In this document: positions 48,158 through 56,600 of the stretch, in pieces | Position numbering within the stretch: the first letter of the stretch is position 1 | Layout of the letters: each line of letters starts with the position of its first letter | Assembly: GCF_014698235.1 (NCBI RefSeq) | Contig: NZ_JACJSP010000010.1 | Location: 1-64,000 of the forward strand | Length of the DNA: 64,000 bases | Reading direction: 5' to 3' | Source of the DNA: Limnothrix sp. FACHB-406 | GTDB lineage: Bacteria; Cyanobacteriota; Cyanobacteriia; CACIAM-69d | Made by a program: the position numbers and the translations under genes | The notes under the pieces: model-generated | Told to the model about the DNA's origin: nothing | What the model saw: the letters and a program-made list of their open reading frames with translations, nothing else | Databases searched by the model: none

Positions 48158-49324
48158 ATGCTCAAAACAGTTCTTGGTCATAGTGACGATCCTGACTCCC
48201 AAGATGCTATTGAAGAAGTGCTAGAGCAATGTACCCGTGAATTGGCAGGAATGCTGCCCAAGGCAGGATTGTTATTTGCGGCTATTGATTTTGATCATGC
48301 CTTAATTTTACAAAAAATCAATCAGGTTTTCCCGGGTTTGCAACTCATTGGTTGCACCACCGATGGAGAAATATCTTCAATTTTAGGGTTTCAACAAGAC
48401 TCGCTGACCCTAACGCTATTTTGCTCAGACACCGTAGAAATTTACGCGGGTGTGGGTCGCCAAACTGAACAGGACGCGATCGCCGCTGCTCGCCAGGCCG
48501 TGCAGCAAGCCACCGAAAAAAGCCTAACCCCCGCCAAACTCTGCATCACAGTTCCAGCCAGTTATACGGCTGATGGTTCAACAACCAGCGGCGAGCAAAT
48601 TTTGAAAGGATTGGAGCTAGCTTTAGGGAAAAATGTCCCCGTTGTGGGTGGAACCGCAGGCGATCAATTTCGATTCCAGAAAACCTATCAATTTTTTGGA
48701 ACAGAGGTCTTCACCGATGCTCTGCCGGTTCTAATTTTTGCTGGCGATTTGCGCTTTTCCCATGGCACTGGTTGCGGTTGGCAGCCCATTGGCTCCAAGA
48801 GCACGGTCACTAAGTCTCACAAAACAGTTTTGTATGAAATCGACGGTCAATCGGCGCTGAACTTTTACCAAAAATATTTGGGCGATCGCTCTCCTACCGC
48901 AGAGCATCCTCTCTATGTTTATGAAGGAGATAGCGATCGCTGCTATCTCCGAGTTCCCAACACCTGTGACTTAGAAACAGGCAGCATTAATTTTTTGGGA
49001 AACATCCCCCAAGGCGCGATCGTGCAGTTGGCTGAAATTAGCCGAGACCAAGTGATTGCTGCCTCTGAAACTTCTTTCAAGATGGCCCTAGACAATTATC
49101 CTGGAACCGAACCAGAAGCAGTGCTGATCTTTTCTTGTTGCTGTCGTCGTTGGCTGTTGGGAACAAGAGCCAAGGAAGAATATGATTTAGTTAAAACTGC
49201 GCTGCCCAAAGTCATGCCGATCGCGGGCTTTTATACCTACGGCGAGTTTGCACCACTTCAACAACAGGGTTCTAATTACTATCATCAAGAAACTTTCGTC
49301 ACTCTGCTTTTAGGCACAGCATAA
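48158..49324 (+). CDS. FIST-domain sensory protein
   Basis: 388 residues. ATG 48158 is preferred over TTG 48128 because GAGG lies 8 nt upstream. The N-terminal FIST domain (about residues 25-215) has LQLIGCTTDGEISSILGF, LCITVPASYTADGSTTSGEQ and VPVVGGTAGDQFRFQKTYQF. A FIST_C domain follows (about 220-370) with YEIDGQSALNFYQKYLGD and AGFYTYGEFAPL. FIST domains are predicted small-ligand sensors, possibly for amino acids. The gene is 7 bp before a histidine kinase, so it is probably its input partner. A run of three cysteines (SCCCRR, near 324) is unusual and might bind a metal or react with oxidants. Confidence 0.85.
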   Translation: MLKTVLGHSDDPDSQDAIEEVLEQCTRELAGMLPKAGLLFAAIDFDHALILQKINQVFPGLQLIGCTTDGEISSILGFQQDSLTLTLFCSDTVEIYAGVGRQTEQDAIAAARQAVQQATEKSLTPAKLCITVPASYTADGSTTSGEQILKGLELALGKNVPVVGGTAGDQFRFQKTYQFFGTEVFTDALPVLIFAGDLRFSHGTGCGWQPIGSKSTVTKSHKTVLYEIDGQSALNFYQKYLGDRSPTAEHPLYVYEGDSDRCYLRVPNTCDLETGSINFLGNIPQGAIVQLAEISRDQVIAASETSFKMALDNYPGTEPEAVLIFSCCCRRWLLGTRAKEEYDLVKTALPKVMPIAGFYTYGEFAPLQQQGSNYYHQETFVTLLLGTA

Positions 49325-49331
49325 AAGTCCT

Positions 49332-50411
49332 ATGGAAGCCAATGCTGATCAGCAAAAGCTACGAGAGCTAGAGAAGAAAGTACGAGTTCTCACGAAAAAA
49401 TTAGAGCGTTCAGAGGCCGATCGACGACAACTAGAAGATGCGAGTGAAGAGAGAGAACGTATCCTTAAAGTTGTTATTCGAGATTTTGAACTATCCCAAG
49501 CTAATCTAGAACACCGTACTCGCGAACTAGAAGTGGCGCTGAGGGATCTCAAGCAGTTACAAGTCAAACTAATTGAGTCTGAGAAAATGTCAGCCTTGGG
49601 TGTGCTAGTGGCTGGCGTTGCCCATGAAATCAACAACCCCATTAATTTCATTCATGGTAATTTAACTTACATCAAAACTTATACTCAAAATCTATTAAAG
49701 CTTGTTACGACCTATCAAAAATATGTTTCTAGCCCCATTCAAGAATTACAAGACTTGAGTGAAGAAATTGATCTTGACTTCTTGCAAGATGACATGATTA
49801 ACATTCTCAGATCAATGCAAACTGGGAGTGAGCGAATTCAAAAAATTGTGCTCTCGTTACGCAACTTTTCGCGGTTAGATGAATCCAAATTCAAAGCAGT
49901 TGATATCCATGCAGGAATGGATAATACTTTGATGATTTTGCAGCATCGACTTCAAGCAACTGCAACTCGTCCGGAAATTCAAGTTAGAAAGCAATATGGC
50001 AACTTACCTCCAGTGGAGTGCTATGCCGGATCGCTCAATCAAGTGTTTATGAATTTGCTGAATAATGCTATTGATGCGATTGAAGAATCTAATCAAGCCT
50101 GCACTGATCAAGAGCTACAGCATAAGTCTCATGCAATTTGGTTACGCACAGAAGTTAATGGTCAAGATCAAATTAAAATTACGATCGCTGATAATGGCCA
50201 AGGAATTCCTGAAGAGGTGCAATCACGTATTTTTGACCCTTTCTTTACAACGAAACCCGTAGGTAAAGGTACAGGTTTAGGACTTTCCATTAGCTATCAA
50301 ATTATTACTGAGAAACACAAAGGCAAATTTTACTGTCACTCAACAAAGGGTGTGGGCACGGAGTTTATGATTGAAATTCCTGTGCGGCAACAGTCCCCAA
50401 CCTCTCGATAA
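49332..50411 (+). CDS. Soluble sensor histidine kinase paired with FIST protein
   Basis: 359 residues without membrane segments. The N-terminal 85 residues are a long charged coiled coil ([21 protein letters not shown]). The HisKA box is [20 protein letters not shown] with the phospho-accepting His. The ATPase domain has [30 protein letters not shown] and [20 protein letters not shown]. It lacks its own sensor domain, so the FIST protein encoded 7 bp upstream probably supplies the signal. Output regulator unknown. Its core is close to the kinase at 4787-6958. Confidence 0.88.
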   Translation: MEANADQQKLRELEKKVRVLTKKLERSEADRRQLEDASEERERILKVVIRDFELSQANLEHRTRELEVALRDLKQLQVKLIESEKMSALGVLVAGVAHEINNPINFIHGNLTYIKTYTQNLLKLVTTYQKYVSSPIQELQDLSEEIDLDFLQDDMINILRSMQTGSERIQKIVLSLRNFSRLDESKFKAVDIHAGMDNTLMILQHRLQATATRPEIQVRKQYGNLPPVECYAGSLNQVFMNLLNNAIDAIEESNQACTDQELQHKSHAIWLRTEVNGQDQIKITIADNGQGIPEEVQSRIFDPFFTTKPVGKGTGLGLSISYQIITEKHKGKFYCHSTKGVGTEFMIEIPVRQQSPTSR

Positions 50412-50586
50412 TGCAATAGCGCTGTGGCGATCGATCGCACTCCAATACAGCAAGCGATCGCCCTTCAACCGCCGAAGATTGCACCCATGAAAATAGGCAC
50501 AATCTCCAATTAACTGGTAACTAACCTCGCGAAACACTTGGCGATCGATTTATACTGCCCTCGATCGCCTCAAAACAGCCCAGTCG

Positions 50587-51573
50587 CTACAGACCTTCCG
50601 CTACGGGTTTGCCAAACCAGCGATCGCTTAGTTTCACATACCAAGCCGCCGCTTGCACCTGAATGATGTAGCTCATAGAAATAATCAGAGCAATTTCAGC
50701 GCCGGCCTTAGCCCCAAATACTGTCATGGCGATGGCCAGAGCGATCGACAAATTGCGCATCACCGTGCCATAGACTAGGGCGATCGCATCTTCGCGCGAA
50801 AACCAAACTTTACCCACCACCGTGCTCAACACAAAGTTGATCAGATAAATCAGCACCAACGGCCCGAAATAGCCCAAAAATACCAGTGGTGAAGCCACAA
50901 TTGCCTTGGCCTTCAGGGCCATTGCCACAAACACAATTCCCAGCACGCCTAAGGTTGAAAAGACCGGAAACTTTTTCTTCAGGTTCCCCTCATACTTTTG
51001 TTTTCCCACCGTTGAAATCAGCACTTTTTTCGTGACCAAACCTAAAATCATGGGCAAAAACACCACGATCGCAATTTGCTTAAAGGTTTCCATCAAAGGA
51101 ATTTCAATAGCTCGTCCCAGCAAGGCTTGAGCATAGAGCGGAGTGGCTAGAGAACCTAAAATCAAGCCGATCACGGTCATTTGAATTGCGGCTGTTAGGT
51201 TTCCCTTTGCAAAGCCTGTCCAAGAAATGGTCATGCCGCTGGTGGGAAGTAATCCCGTTAACAGCAACCCTAGCCAAATCAGTGGTTGATCGCGGAAGAA
51301 GAGCCAGCCGATGCCATAGGCTAAAAAGGGCACAACTCCAAAGTTAATGAATTGGGCGACCCCTTGCAGCTTCCAGTTTCCCCCGGCCACTAACTTGCCA
51401 AATTGCAAGTTAATCATCATCGGGTAAACCATTAAGAAAGTTAAGGGAACAATCAGATCCTTGAGACCGCTGGGGTCTGTTGCTAAGCCAAATAGAATTC
51501 CGACAATCATGCTGATTGGAACTGACCAAATCAGTTGATTTTGCAACAGCGATAGTAATGTCCACATATGCAT
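50587..51573 (-). CDS. Bile acid:sodium symporter (BASS)-family transporter
   Basis: 328 residues with about ten predicted membrane helices (SMIVGILFGLATDPSG, FLMVYPMMINLQFGKL, LLTGLLPTSGMTISWTG, IALVYGTVMRNLSIALAIAM). The GLLPTSGMTISW and GTVMRNLSIALA blocks are typical of the BASS/ACR3 superfamily. The ACR3 cysteine for arsenite is not seen, so substrate is open (organic acid, arsenite or sulfur compound). ATG 51573 is chosen: GGAG lies 5 nt upstream. It is downstream of the DUF302 gene on the same strand, divergent from the SQR operon. Confidence 0.8.
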   Translation of the reverse strand: MHMWTLLSLLQNQLIWSVPISMIVGILFGLATDPSGLKDLIVPLTFLMVYPMMINLQFGKLVAGGNWKLQGVAQFINFGVVPFLAYGIGWLFFRDQPLIWLGLLLTGLLPTSGMTISWTGFAKGNLTAAIQMTVIGLILGSLATPLYAQALLGRAIEIPLMETFKQIAIVVFLPMILGLVTKKVLISTVGKQKYEGNLKKKFPVFSTLGVLGIVFVAMALKAKAIVASPLVFLGYFGPLVLIYLINFVLSTVVGKVWFSREDAIALVYGTVMRNLSIALAIAMTVFGAKAGAEIALIISMSYIIQVQAAAWYVKLSDRWFGKPVAEGL

Positions 51574-51715
51574 TTTTCTCCGATTCTTTTTTCTCCAAAC
51601 TCTGAATCTTGGCGTGATCAATCTCCCAGCGGTTGAGTAATGAATTATCAACCCTGAGAGTCATTAATCCTGAGAATCATCAATCCTGAAAATGGTCAAA
51701 CTTTAGGACTGAATG

Positions 51716-51821
51716 CTTGGGGCAAATTTTTGAGACAGCCTGAAGCCTGGTTTGGCGGGCCACGCCCTGCCCGATCGCCCAATTGCGATGCAGTCTCATT
51801 CAGGTTCAGGCTTGCCCCAAG
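51716..51821. repeat. Large imperfect inverted repeat between DUF302 and transporter genes
   Basis: CTTGGGGCAA (51716-51725) and TTGCCCCAAG (51812-51821) are perfect inverted repeats 86 bp apart. Inside lie further complementary words: TGAGAC with GTCTCA and CCTGAA with TTCAGG (twice). The two inner pairings compete. It may be a REP/MITE-like insert or an mRNA structure that separates expression of the two genes. Confidence 0.55.
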
Positions 51822-51839
51822 GGTTTCTGAGGGAGGCGA

Positions 51840-52223
51840 TTAAAGCTGCTCCATCACCTTGTCCATCAGGGTTTTCGCTTCCAGAGCAATCCCCTTTGCG
51901 CCGGGGTTTTCGAGGGCCGCAAACATGACTGTGGGGTCGATCGCGGACACTTCCACGGTTCCGCCCTCTTGTTCTTGCACCACCACGTTGCAGGGATAAA
52001 AAACGCCAGCTTTGTCTTCCGTTTGCAAGATGCTGTAAGCAATGCGTGGATGGCAGGCTCCCAAGATGGTGTAGCGCCGGAATTCCACATCGAGTTTTTG
52101 TTTAAAGGCCGCTTTGGCATCAATTTCCGTCAGCACTCCAAAGCCTTGCTGTTTCAGGGCTTCTTTGGTGTGGGCAATGGCTTCATCAAAGGACAAATTC
52201 AAGACTTTGCTGAGGTGATACAT
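51840..52223 (-). CDS. DUF302 family protein
   Basis: 127 residues. The DUF302 fold shows in SFDEAIAHTKEALKQQGFGVL, TEIDAKAAFKQKLDVEFRRY and LGACHPRIAYSILQTEDKAG, then PCNVVVQEQEGGTVEVSAID. These proteins often sit next to sulfide or redox genes, and a Cys/His pair (GACHP) is present. ATG 52223 is chosen; the frame is open to 52307. The upstream DNA has a T8 run. Divergently arranged to sqr, it shares the intergenic control region. Confidence 0.82.
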   Translation of the reverse strand: MYHLSKVLNLSFDEAIAHTKEALKQQGFGVLTEIDAKAAFKQKLDVEFRRYTILGACHPRIAYSILQTEDKAGVFYPCNVVVQEQEGGTVEVSAIDPTVMFAALENPGAKGIALEAKTLMDKVMEQL

Positions 52224-52440
52224 CCGAAAAAAAACTCCGCAATGGGGGATGAGGCGGCGAGGGGCAGCTCGGTTAGCCACGGGAACCGACCGGCAACCAG
52301 GAACCAATCAACAGGAGGTCAATGTAAGGAGCGATCGAACTGGTCGGTTGAACCTTGAGGGTGCGATTGGGCCTTGCCGCTTTCTGTATAATAAACTATA
52401 TAACTAAATAAGCAAGTATGAAACAAGGGAGCACCCGGCA
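52224..52440. promoter_or_regulatory. Shared divergent control region of the sulfide/arsenite cluster
   Basis: 217 bp between the DUF302 and sqr starts. On the + strand a TATAAT box lies at 52387-52392 with no good -35 box, followed by an AT-rich stretch with a repeated AACTA word. CGGTT/AACCG and GGTTGAACC palindromes occur at 52270-52288 and 52347-52355. The ArsR-type regulator encoded downstream probably binds here. The exact operator is not resolved. Confidence 0.5.
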
Positions 52441-53763
52441 ATGGCACAGGTAATCGTGATCGGCGCAGGATTAGGCGGTTTGCCCACGGCCTATGAACTG
52501 CGACATTGGCTCAAGGGCGGGCATCAAATTACCTTGGTGTCTGACCGTCCCCAGTTCACCTTCATTCCGGGCCTGATTCAGGTAGCCCTGGGCAAAATTC
52601 CCCTGGAGCATGTGCAGCTTGATGTGGCTTCCCTCTGCAAGCACCATGGGTTGGGGTGGGTGGATAGTGCGGTGGTGCGGGTGGATCCCGATCGACAAAC
52701 GGTGCAACTCGCCAATGATCAGGTGCTCTCCTACGACTACTTAGTGATTGCCAGTGGCCCTTCATTGGCTTTTGATGAAATCCCCGGTTTGGGGCCCCAT
52801 GGGGGCTATACCCAGTCTGTTTGCAATCCCGCTCATGCGCTGATTGCCCGGGAGGCCTGGGAAGCTTTTCTGGAAAATCCGACGGATTTGGTGGTGGGAG
52901 CCGCGCCCAAAACCGGTTGCCTGGGGCCGGGTTATGAGTTTGCATTGCTGGCCGATGAGGAGTTGCGCAAACGCGGCCTGCGAGATCGGGTAACGATCAC
53001 CTACATCACGCCGGAACCCTATGCGGGCTATTTGGGCCTGCCGGATCTGTACATGGCTCGCGAGCTAACGGAAGGCGTTTTGGAAGAACAGGGGGTGCAG
53101 GTGGTGACCGATGCGGCGATCGCCCGAGTGCTGCCCGATCGGGTGGAACTCAGTGATGGTCGCCAATTTCCCTTTGGTTACGCGATGATTTTGCCCGCCT
53201 TCCGAGGTGCGGAATACGTGCAGGCTTCTGGGCTAGGGAACGATCGGGGCTTTATCTCGATCCTGCCCACCCAGCGCCACCAAGACCACGAGCGGATTTA
53301 TGCCCTGGGGGTGAGTGTGCATCTAGAGCAGCCCTATCACACACCTGTCCCGATCGGGCTGCCCAAAAGTGGTCAAATGACCGAAGCCATGGGCGCTGCG
53401 GTGGCTTACAACATCGCCGTGGACTTGGGAGCCTTGCCCAGTCCGCACCAAATTCCCACCCTTGAAGCCCTTTGCTTTGCGGAGTTTGGCCAAACCGGCA
53501 TTGCTTATATTGCTGCTCCCATCTTGCCCGATCCTGCCAATGGTCAACGACGCTATTCCTACGCCACCCGAGGCGCTTGGGTGAATTGGGCAAAAGCCGC
53601 CTTTGAACGCTACTTCCTACTCAAAATGCAATGGGGAATTGGGCTACCCTGGTTTGAACTGTGGGGGCTGAAGCTTTTATTTGGTCTTTCGCTCCTGCGG
53701 CCCGTAACCCAATCTGTTCGGCCAAACCTTGGCCCCAATCTTCATGCCCCGCACCACACCTAA
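52441..53763 (+). CDS. sqr: Sulfide:quinone oxidoreductase
   Basis: 440 residues of the flavoprotein disulfide reductase family, oxidising sulfide and passing electrons to the quinone pool. FAD motif VIVIGAGLGGLPTAYEL (about 4-20). The three catalytic cysteines of SQR are in place: Cys128 (SVCNP), Cys160 (KTGCLGPGYEFAL) and Cys346 (EALCFAEFGQTG). A hydrophobic C-terminal amphipathic region suits membrane attachment. It is the first gene of an operon with an ArsR regulator (overlapping by 20 bp) and a haem protein. A similar ArsR-SQR operon in Synechocystis (suo) responds to arsenite and sulfide. It gives sulfide tolerance or detoxification. Confidence 0.92.
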   Translation: MAQVIVIGAGLGGLPTAYELRHWLKGGHQITLVSDRPQFTFIPGLIQVALGKIPLEHVQLDVASLCKHHGLGWVDSAVVRVDPDRQTVQLANDQVLSYDYLVIASGPSLAFDEIPGLGPHGGYTQSVCNPAHALIAREAWEAFLENPTDLVVGAAPKTGCLGPGYEFALLADEELRKRGLRDRVTITYITPEPYAGYLGLPDLYMARELTEGVLEEQGVQVVTDAAIARVLPDRVELSDGRQFPFGYAMILPAFRGAEYVQASGLGNDRGFISILPTQRHQDHERIYALGVSVHLEQPYHTPVPIGLPKSGQMTEAMGAAVAYNIAVDLGALPSPHQIPTLEALCFAEFGQTGIAYIAAPILPDPANGQRRYSYATRGAWVNWAKAAFERYFLLKMQWGIGLPWFELWGLKLLFGLSLLRPVTQSVRPNLGPNLHAPHHT

Positions 53764-54118
53764 TTCTGTGTTGAACTTGTCGGCTGAAATGGCTGCTGCT
53801 GCTGCCAATCCTGATTTAGATCGGCTAGCTGACCTATTCAAATTGCTGGGCGATCGCAGTCGATTAGGAATTCTTTGGCGCATTTGCCAAGGTGAGTGCA
53901 ACGTAACTGAAATTAGCGAGTCAACCAACCTGAGCCAAGCCAATGTTTCTAAGCATTTGCAAATGCTGCGAATGGCTCGAGTGGTTGCTTGTCGGAAGGA
54001 AGGAAATTCCCGAATTTATTTCCTTTCGGATCCGAAGTATTTAGGACTTTGTGCCCAATCGTTGATTGATCTTGCAACGTTTTCCCCACCGGAGATATCC
54101 ACATGCGACGAATCCTAA
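53744..54118 (+). CDS. ArsR-family transcriptional regulator (SuoR/SqrR-like)
   Basis: 124 residues from ATG 53744 (the frame is open to 53729 from a TTG). The winged helix is clear: DLFKLLGDRSRLGILWRICQ, then the recognition helix TNLSQANVSKHLQMLRMARV, then VACRKEGNSRIYFLSD. Cysteines at 48, 52, 83, 103 and 121 offer candidate sensor pairs; SqrR-type regulators form a persulfide bridge between two cysteines. It overlaps sqr by 20 bp, and its 3' end overlaps the next gene by 16 bp, so the three are translationally coupled. It probably represses the divergent cluster. Confidence 0.88.
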   Translation: MPRTTPNSVLNLSAEMAAAAANPDLDRLADLFKLLGDRSRLGILWRICQGECNVTEISESTNLSQANVSKHLQMLRMARVVACRKEGNSRIYFLSDPKYLGLCAQSLIDLATFSPPEISTCDES

Positions 54119-54702
54119 TGTTGGGCATCGCTTTCATTTGGGCGATCGGTCTGAATGGCGCGATCGCCCCGACGGCCCAAGCCAATACCAGCCCCGATCA
54201 GTTGGCCAAAGCCGTGGAAGCCATTGAAAATCTCGATGCCCTGCGATCGGGACTCGCTTCCACCTTGGAAGGCAAAACTGACCCCCCCACCGCCGAAACC
54301 ATGAAAGCCGTGTGCAAGCCGGTGGGGATGGAAGCCAAACGGATCGCCCAGACGGAAGGTTGGCAACTGCGCCAAGTTTCCCAGAAGTATCGAAATCCAG
54401 AACACCGGCCCCAAAACGCCACAGAATTGGCGGCCTTAGAACAGTTTTCAGCTAATTCCGAACTACAAGGCTTGTGGCAGCGTGGCCAAGTGAATGGTCA
54501 GCCCGGAACCCATTATTTTCGCCGCATTAATGTATCTCCCGGTTGCCTAGCTTGTCATGGGCAAAAATCGCGTCGGCCCCAATTCGTAGCCAACAACTAT
54601 CCCGAAGATTTGGCTTACGACTTCAAGCCCGGTGATTTACGGGGAATGTACGCCACTTTTATTCCCGATCTAACGGCTGCCTTGAATGAATCCGGGTCGT
54701 AA
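54103..54702 (+). CDS. DUF3365 / c-type haem-binding secreted protein
   Basis: 199 residues. A Sec signal peptide (MRRILMLGIAFIWAIGLNGA, cleavage near residue 27) precedes a DUF3365-like domain. The c-haem motif CLACH is in VSPGCLACHGQKSRRP (about 146-161), so a covalent haem is expected in the periplasm or thylakoid lumen. It starts inside the arsR gene (ATG 54103). Co-expression with SQR suggests a redox or sensing role for sulfide or its products; this is inference. Confidence 0.85.
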   Translation: MRRILMLGIAFIWAIGLNGAIAPTAQANTSPDQLAKAVEAIENLDALRSGLASTLEGKTDPPTAETMKAVCKPVGMEAKRIAQTEGWQLRQVSQKYRNPEHRPQNATELAALEQFSANSELQGLWQRGQVNGQPGTHYFRRINVSPGCLACHGQKSRRPQFVANNYPEDLAYDFKPGDLRGMYATFIPDLTAALNESGS

Positions 54703-54837
54703 TGCTCTGTTTGCTCTGGCTGATGTGTCAAGTGTTGAAGGGCTAATTGGATTCTAGATTGAAGTTTAGTCCTCAAGCCTTTTCAAAGTATCCCCAAGTG
54801 TTCCAAAACACCCCAAAATCATTAAGAGAGAAGGATA

Positions 54838-55080
54838 ATGCAAATTCAAACGCTGGTGACTCATGACATGACTTTGATGAGCGATCGCACCAGTGTGACG
54901 ATCGTGGGAAAACGGATCTGTCATTTAACGAATGAGGTTCATTTGAGCTTTTCGTTGAAGCAGCCTCAAGCCTTGGATGATTGCTTGGGGCAAACGGAAT
55001 CGCTGTGTTTGGTGATGTCTGATGAGGACGCGCGGCTATTGGGGCGATCGCTGTTGGATTTGGTAACAACGGAGGATTAA
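54838..55080 (+). CDS. Small hypothetical protein (80 aa)
   Basis: Starts MQIQTLVTHDMTLMSDRTSV and continues ICHLTNEVHLSFSLKQPQAL and LVMSDEDARLLGRSLLDLVT. ATG 54838 is preceded by AGAAGG. It looks like a compact alpha/beta domain with a C-terminal helix; no family is recognised. It stands between the sulfide operon and the xis region. Confidence 0.6.
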   Translation: MQIQTLVTHDMTLMSDRTSVTIVGKRICHLTNEVHLSFSLKQPQALDDCLGQTESLCLVMSDEDARLLGRSLLDLVTTED

Positions 55081-55137
55081 ATTAGGCCGTAGGGCGATCG
55101 ACCATTGAGACCTATTGCTCGATCGGCTCGATCGTCC

Positions 55138-55302
55138 ACAATTCACATTGATCTACAACAAGGTAAAGTCTGGATTCAATATGATGGCACAGAAGTTGGG
55201 ATTGCCAATGAGCTAGTTGAGCGTGGAATTCCCAAAGAGGAAATTGTGCTGGCTTATCACTCACCCCTCATGCGCCAATATGATGGCTTTGCAGTGAGTT
55301 GA
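55138..55302 (+). pseudogene. xisI fragment (C-terminal half)
   Basis: Encodes IHIDLQQGKVWIQYDGTEVG and so on to YDGFAVS, nearly identical to the C-terminal half of the complete xisI at 56181-56516. The first 55 or so residues of XisI are missing, and homology also extends into the 3' flank (GAGTTGAC). No start codon of its own is needed if it is a remnant. It marks a duplication around the xisH-xisI pair. Confidence 0.8.
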
Positions 55303-55380
55303 CTAGCAATAAGATTTTCACGCATGACATTAATCTAACCCTGTAAACCATTGAATTAGAGACAACAGAGACGACGATTA

Positions 55381-55737
55381 ATGACTACACGGCAACTCAA
55401 TCCTAAACTGCAATCTCGATTAGGCATTACTCTAGAACAGCTTGCTGAGTTTTGCCAACGATGGAAAGTGGTTGAACTCGCTCTCTTTGGCTCAGTTCTC
55501 AGGGATGATTTCCGCCCCGACAGCGACATCGATATTATGGTTGAGTTTCACCCAACAGCCTGCCCCACATTCAGCACCTTAGACCGTATGGAAGCAGAGC
55601 TGAAAATTATGTTCGATCGGGAGATTGATTTAATCACCCGCCAAGGAATTGCCAGCAGTCGCAACTATCTACGCCGCCACGAAATTCTTTCTTCTGCTCA
55701 GGTGATTTATGCAACGGGGTCTGTAATTTCTGCTTAA
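55381..55737 (+). CDS. MNT-type nucleotidyltransferase-domain protein
   Basis: 118 residues. The nucleotidyltransferase signature is ALFGSVLRDDFRPDSDIDIM (GSxxRxx...DSDxD, about residues 38-57), with a later Asp in FDREIDLITRQGI. This is the minimal NTase of MNT-HEPN toxin-antitoxin pairs, where it AMPylates and silences the HEPN toxin. No HEPN gene is present next to it, so it may be an orphan. It sits between the xisI fragment and xisH. Confidence 0.8.
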   Translation: MTTRQLNPKLQSRLGITLEQLAEFCQRWKVVELALFGSVLRDDFRPDSDIDIMVEFHPTACPTFSTLDRMEAELKIMFDREIDLITRQGIASSRNYLRRHEILSSAQVIYATGSVISA

Positions 55738-55782
55738 CATGCTGCAATCCGTCGAGGGGTATGGTGTCGGAGGTGATCACTG

Positions 55783-56193
55783 ATGGCAAAAGATCTGTTT
55801 CACCATATTGTCAAGTCAGCCCTGATGGCTGAGGGCTGGGAGATTACCCATGATCCTTTTCCTGTGGACTATGGTGATGTGCAAATGCAAATTGATCTGG
55901 GGGCAGAACGCTTACTTGCGGCTCAACGCGATTCCGAGAAAATTGCCGTCGAGGTCAAAAGCTTCACTCACCCCTCAGCTATTTCCGAGTTCCACACGGC
56001 TGTCGGTCAATATTTCAATTATCGCCATGCGTTGCGTGCTCAGGAAGCGAATAGAAAGTTATATCTAGCTGTGCCTAGTCAAATATATGATCAATTTTTT
56101 AGACTTAAATTTGTTGAAGAAATTGTGAAAGAGCAGCAGATTTTGATTGTGGTTTACAACATCAAAACTGGAGGTATCCAATGGATAAACTAG
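55783..56193 (+). CDS. xisH: XisH-family protein
   Basis: 136 residues, full-length XisH. The fold is PD-(D/E)xK nuclease-like: ALMAEGWEITHDPFPV, then KIAVEVKSFTHPSAISEFHT (the ExK core) and AVGQYFNYRHAL. XisH and XisI were named for controlling fdxN-element excision in Anabaena, but the pair is widespread without that element. Its last 13 bp overlap xisI, so they are co-translated. Function here is unknown; a recombination or toxin-antitoxin-like role is possible. Confidence 0.9.
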   Translation: MAKDLFHHIVKSALMAEGWEITHDPFPVDYGDVQMQIDLGAERLLAAQRDSEKIAVEVKSFTHPSAISEFHTAVGQYFNYRHALRAQEANRKLYLAVPSQIYDQFFRLKFVEEIVKEQQILIVVYNIKTGGIQWIN

Positions 56194-56516
56194 AACGCTA
56201 CCGGCGAATCGTTCAGGAAGTTCTGACTGAGCATAGTCAGATTCAGCCTGCCTATGGCGAAATTCAGATGAAGTTGATGTTTGATTTGGAGCGCGATCGC
56301 TATCAATTGCTGCGTACAGGCTGGCTTGAGGAACGCCGAGTCTATGGCACATTGATTCACATTGATCTAGAGCAAGAAAAAGCCTGGATTCAATATGACG
56401 GCACAGAAGTTGGGGTTGCCAACGAGCTAGTCGAGCGTGGGATTCCCAAAGAAGAAATTGTGCTGGCTTATCACTCGCCCCTCATGCGCCAATATGATGG
56501 CTTCGCGGTGAGTTGA
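56181..56516 (+). CDS. xisI: XisI-family protein
   Basis: 111 residues, complete. Typical pattern: KLERYRRIVQEVLTEHSQIQ, QMKLMFDLERDRYQLLRTGW, RRVYGTLIHIDLEQEKAWIQ, YDGTEVGVANELVERGIPKE, EIVLAYHSPLMRQYDGFAVS. The start overlaps the xisH end. A second, truncated copy lies at 55138-55302. Confidence 0.92.
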   Translation: MDKLERYRRIVQEVLTEHSQIQPAYGEIQMKLMFDLERDRYQLLRTGWLEERRVYGTLIHIDLEQEKAWIQYDGTEVGVANELVERGIPKEEIVLAYHSPLMRQYDGFAVS

Positions 56517-56600
56517 CGATCAGTAGAACGCTTATACGCATCGTGAAGCAAGCCTTGTAAATTATCGCCTTCGATTATCTTGAAATTCAGTGAGAGCAGC

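Noticed and set aside
55105-55137. Codons preceding the xisI fragment as a separate short gene start
   Set aside because: These 11 codons (RPIARSARSS) show no similarity to XisI and contain CGATCG-repeat-like DNA; treated as flank of the remnant.
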